Assembly (NCBI GenBank): GCA_046331665.1
Contig: JAXLQK010000014.1
Span: 93,338-157,337 of the forward strand
From: CAWBAT01 sp046331665
GTDB taxonomy: Bacteria; Acidobacteriota; Terriglobia; Versatilivoradales; Versatilivoraceae
Direction: 5' to 3'
Length of the DNA stretch: 64,000 nucleotides
A program made the position numbers and the translations under genes. Numbering within the stretch: position 1 is the stretch's first letter; each line of letters opens with the position of its first letter. The notes under the pieces were generated by a model that did no database searches, was not told the DNA's origin, and saw only the letters and a list, made by a program, of their open reading frames with translations. Positions 63,314 to 64,000 of the stretch are shown here, one piece after another.

Positions 63314-64000
63314 ATGGAACTTAGTCTGATCATCAGCATCAGCATCATTGGCTTGTTGTTTGCCCTGTATCTTATCCAGAACGTGATGAAACGCGACACT
63401 GGAAGCAGTAAGATGAGGGAAATCTCTGACGCCATTAAAGCTGGTGCAGAGGCCTTTCTCCGCCGGCAAAACCGCACCATCGCTTATCTGGCAGTGGCTC
63501 TTGCCGCGTTGATCTATATTCTTTACGCCTTCGTTCGCACCCACAATGCCAACGATCCGGCCAGTTCAGGCGCCTTGGCGCTCTGGACCACCCTTTCATT
63601 CATTTTTGGGGCTGCCTGTTCCGTGGCGGCGGGATATATGGGCATGTGGGTTGCCATCCGCTCCAACATCCGCACGGCAGCCGCGGCGACTCGAAACATG
63701 AATGATGCCTTACAAACGGCACTACGGGGAGGCGCGGTTTCCGGGTTCTTCGTGGTGGCCATGAGCTTGTTGGGGGTCTCGGGCTTGTTTGCCCTGGTCA
63801 AGTCCATGCATGTCACCTCGGATGTTACCAAGATTCCGTTGCTGATTGTGGGATACGGCTTCGGAGCCAGTTTTGTCGCCCTTTTTGCACAATTAGGCGG
63901 TGGGATATATACCAAAGCGGCAGACGTGGGAGCCGATTTAGTTGGCAAGGTCGAGGCCGGCATCCCGGAAGACGACCCGAGAAATCCGTCTGTGGTTGCC
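63314..64000 (+). CDS. hppA: membrane-bound ion-pumping pyrophosphatase (partial, cut by window end)
   Basis: The first 229 residues are seen. N-terminal helix LSLIISISIIGLLFALYLIQ, AEAFLRRQNRTIAYLAVALA, then helices of TM3-6 (GAACSVAAGYMGMWVAIRSN, RTAAAATRNMNDALQTALRG, GYGFGASFVALFAQLGGGIY). The signature TKAADVGADLVGKVEAGIPE with DDPRNPSVVA gives the pyrophosphate-binding Asp cluster typical of M-PPases. It pumps H+ or Na+ with PPi hydrolysis. The determinant of K+ dependence lies beyond the window. The AAAGGAG is 15 bases upstream of this ATG, a longish spacing. Confidence 0.95.
   Translation, partial: MELSLIISISIIGLLFALYLIQNVMKRDTGSSKMREISDAIKAGAEAFLRRQNRTIAYLAVALAALIYILYAFVRTHNANDPASSGALALWTTLSFIFGAACSVAAGYMGMWVAIRSNIRTAAAATRNMNDALQTALRGGAVSGFFVVAMSLLGVSGLFALVKSMHVTSDVTKIPLLIVGYGFGASFVALFAQLGGGIYTKAADVGADLVGKVEAGIPEDDPRNPSVVA

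Overview
The window looks like a chromosomal segment of an uncultured Acidobacteriota bacterium. This is an inference from gene content: a PknB-type kinase fused to TPRs, paired CRTAC1/UnbV FG-GAP proteins, DUF1080 sugar-hydrolase-like domains, a MscL with a C-terminal zinc ribbon, a KirBac channel, and GC content that looks moderately high. No rRNA is present. There is one tRNA (Cys-GCA) and no CRISPR array.

Layout. Positions 1-4250 are an accessory, partly decayed zone: a broken gene of unknown function, an intact HNH/GIY-YIG nuclease pair whose ORFs overlap by four bases, a multiply frameshifted subclass B3 metallo-beta-lactamase, a frameshifted DinB-fold gene and a REP-like palindrome pair. 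Positions 4253-17513 are mostly housekeeping and signalling: Ser/Thr kinase with TPRs, YheT-type hydrolase, ferredoxin, QueF, SDR, PfkB sugar kinase, DUF4230 protein, MscL, a zinc alcohol dehydrogenase next to a hexulose-phosphate-synthase-like protein, and a HemD-HemE fusion. Heptamer-periodic repeats lie between the SDR and the sugar kinase. Positions 17514-21100 are a mobile-element graveyard (RAYT remnant with inverted ends, two IS3-family fragments) around an intact MltF-type transglycosylase. Positions 21151-28672 hold a frameshifted DUF1080 protein and a heavy-metal-type RND efflux operon whose pump gene carries at least six apparent frameshifts.

Positions 28920-46359 carry an alpha/alpha-toroid-like protein, a STAS protein with a clear terminator, a LarA homologue, ThiD, adenylate kinase, tRNA-Cys, an esterase, MscS, small zinc-ribbon and membrane proteins, a GMC oxidoreductase, YjbQ, a DUF885 lipoprotein and SppA; a second heptamer array sits at 42361-42650. 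Positions 46488-57748 carry an internally duplicated secreted protein, a four-gene MacAB-like ABC export operon, a TrmH/TrmJ-type RNA methyltransferase, a KirBac channel and a large GH106-like glycosidase. Positions 57999-64000 carry an AmrS-type radical SAM protein, two consecutive CRTAC1-like secreted FG-GAP proteins, and a membrane pyrophosphatase behind a leader with two predicted stems and cut by the window end.

Genes that appear to work together: the RND set 22458-27997, the ABC export set 47901-52416, the ADH/HPS-like pair 13659-15417, the 41507-42360 overlapping pair, the nuclease pair 853-2060 and the CRTAC1 pair. Apparent frameshifts are confined to the first 25.6 kb, so real decay and local sequence error must both be considered there.
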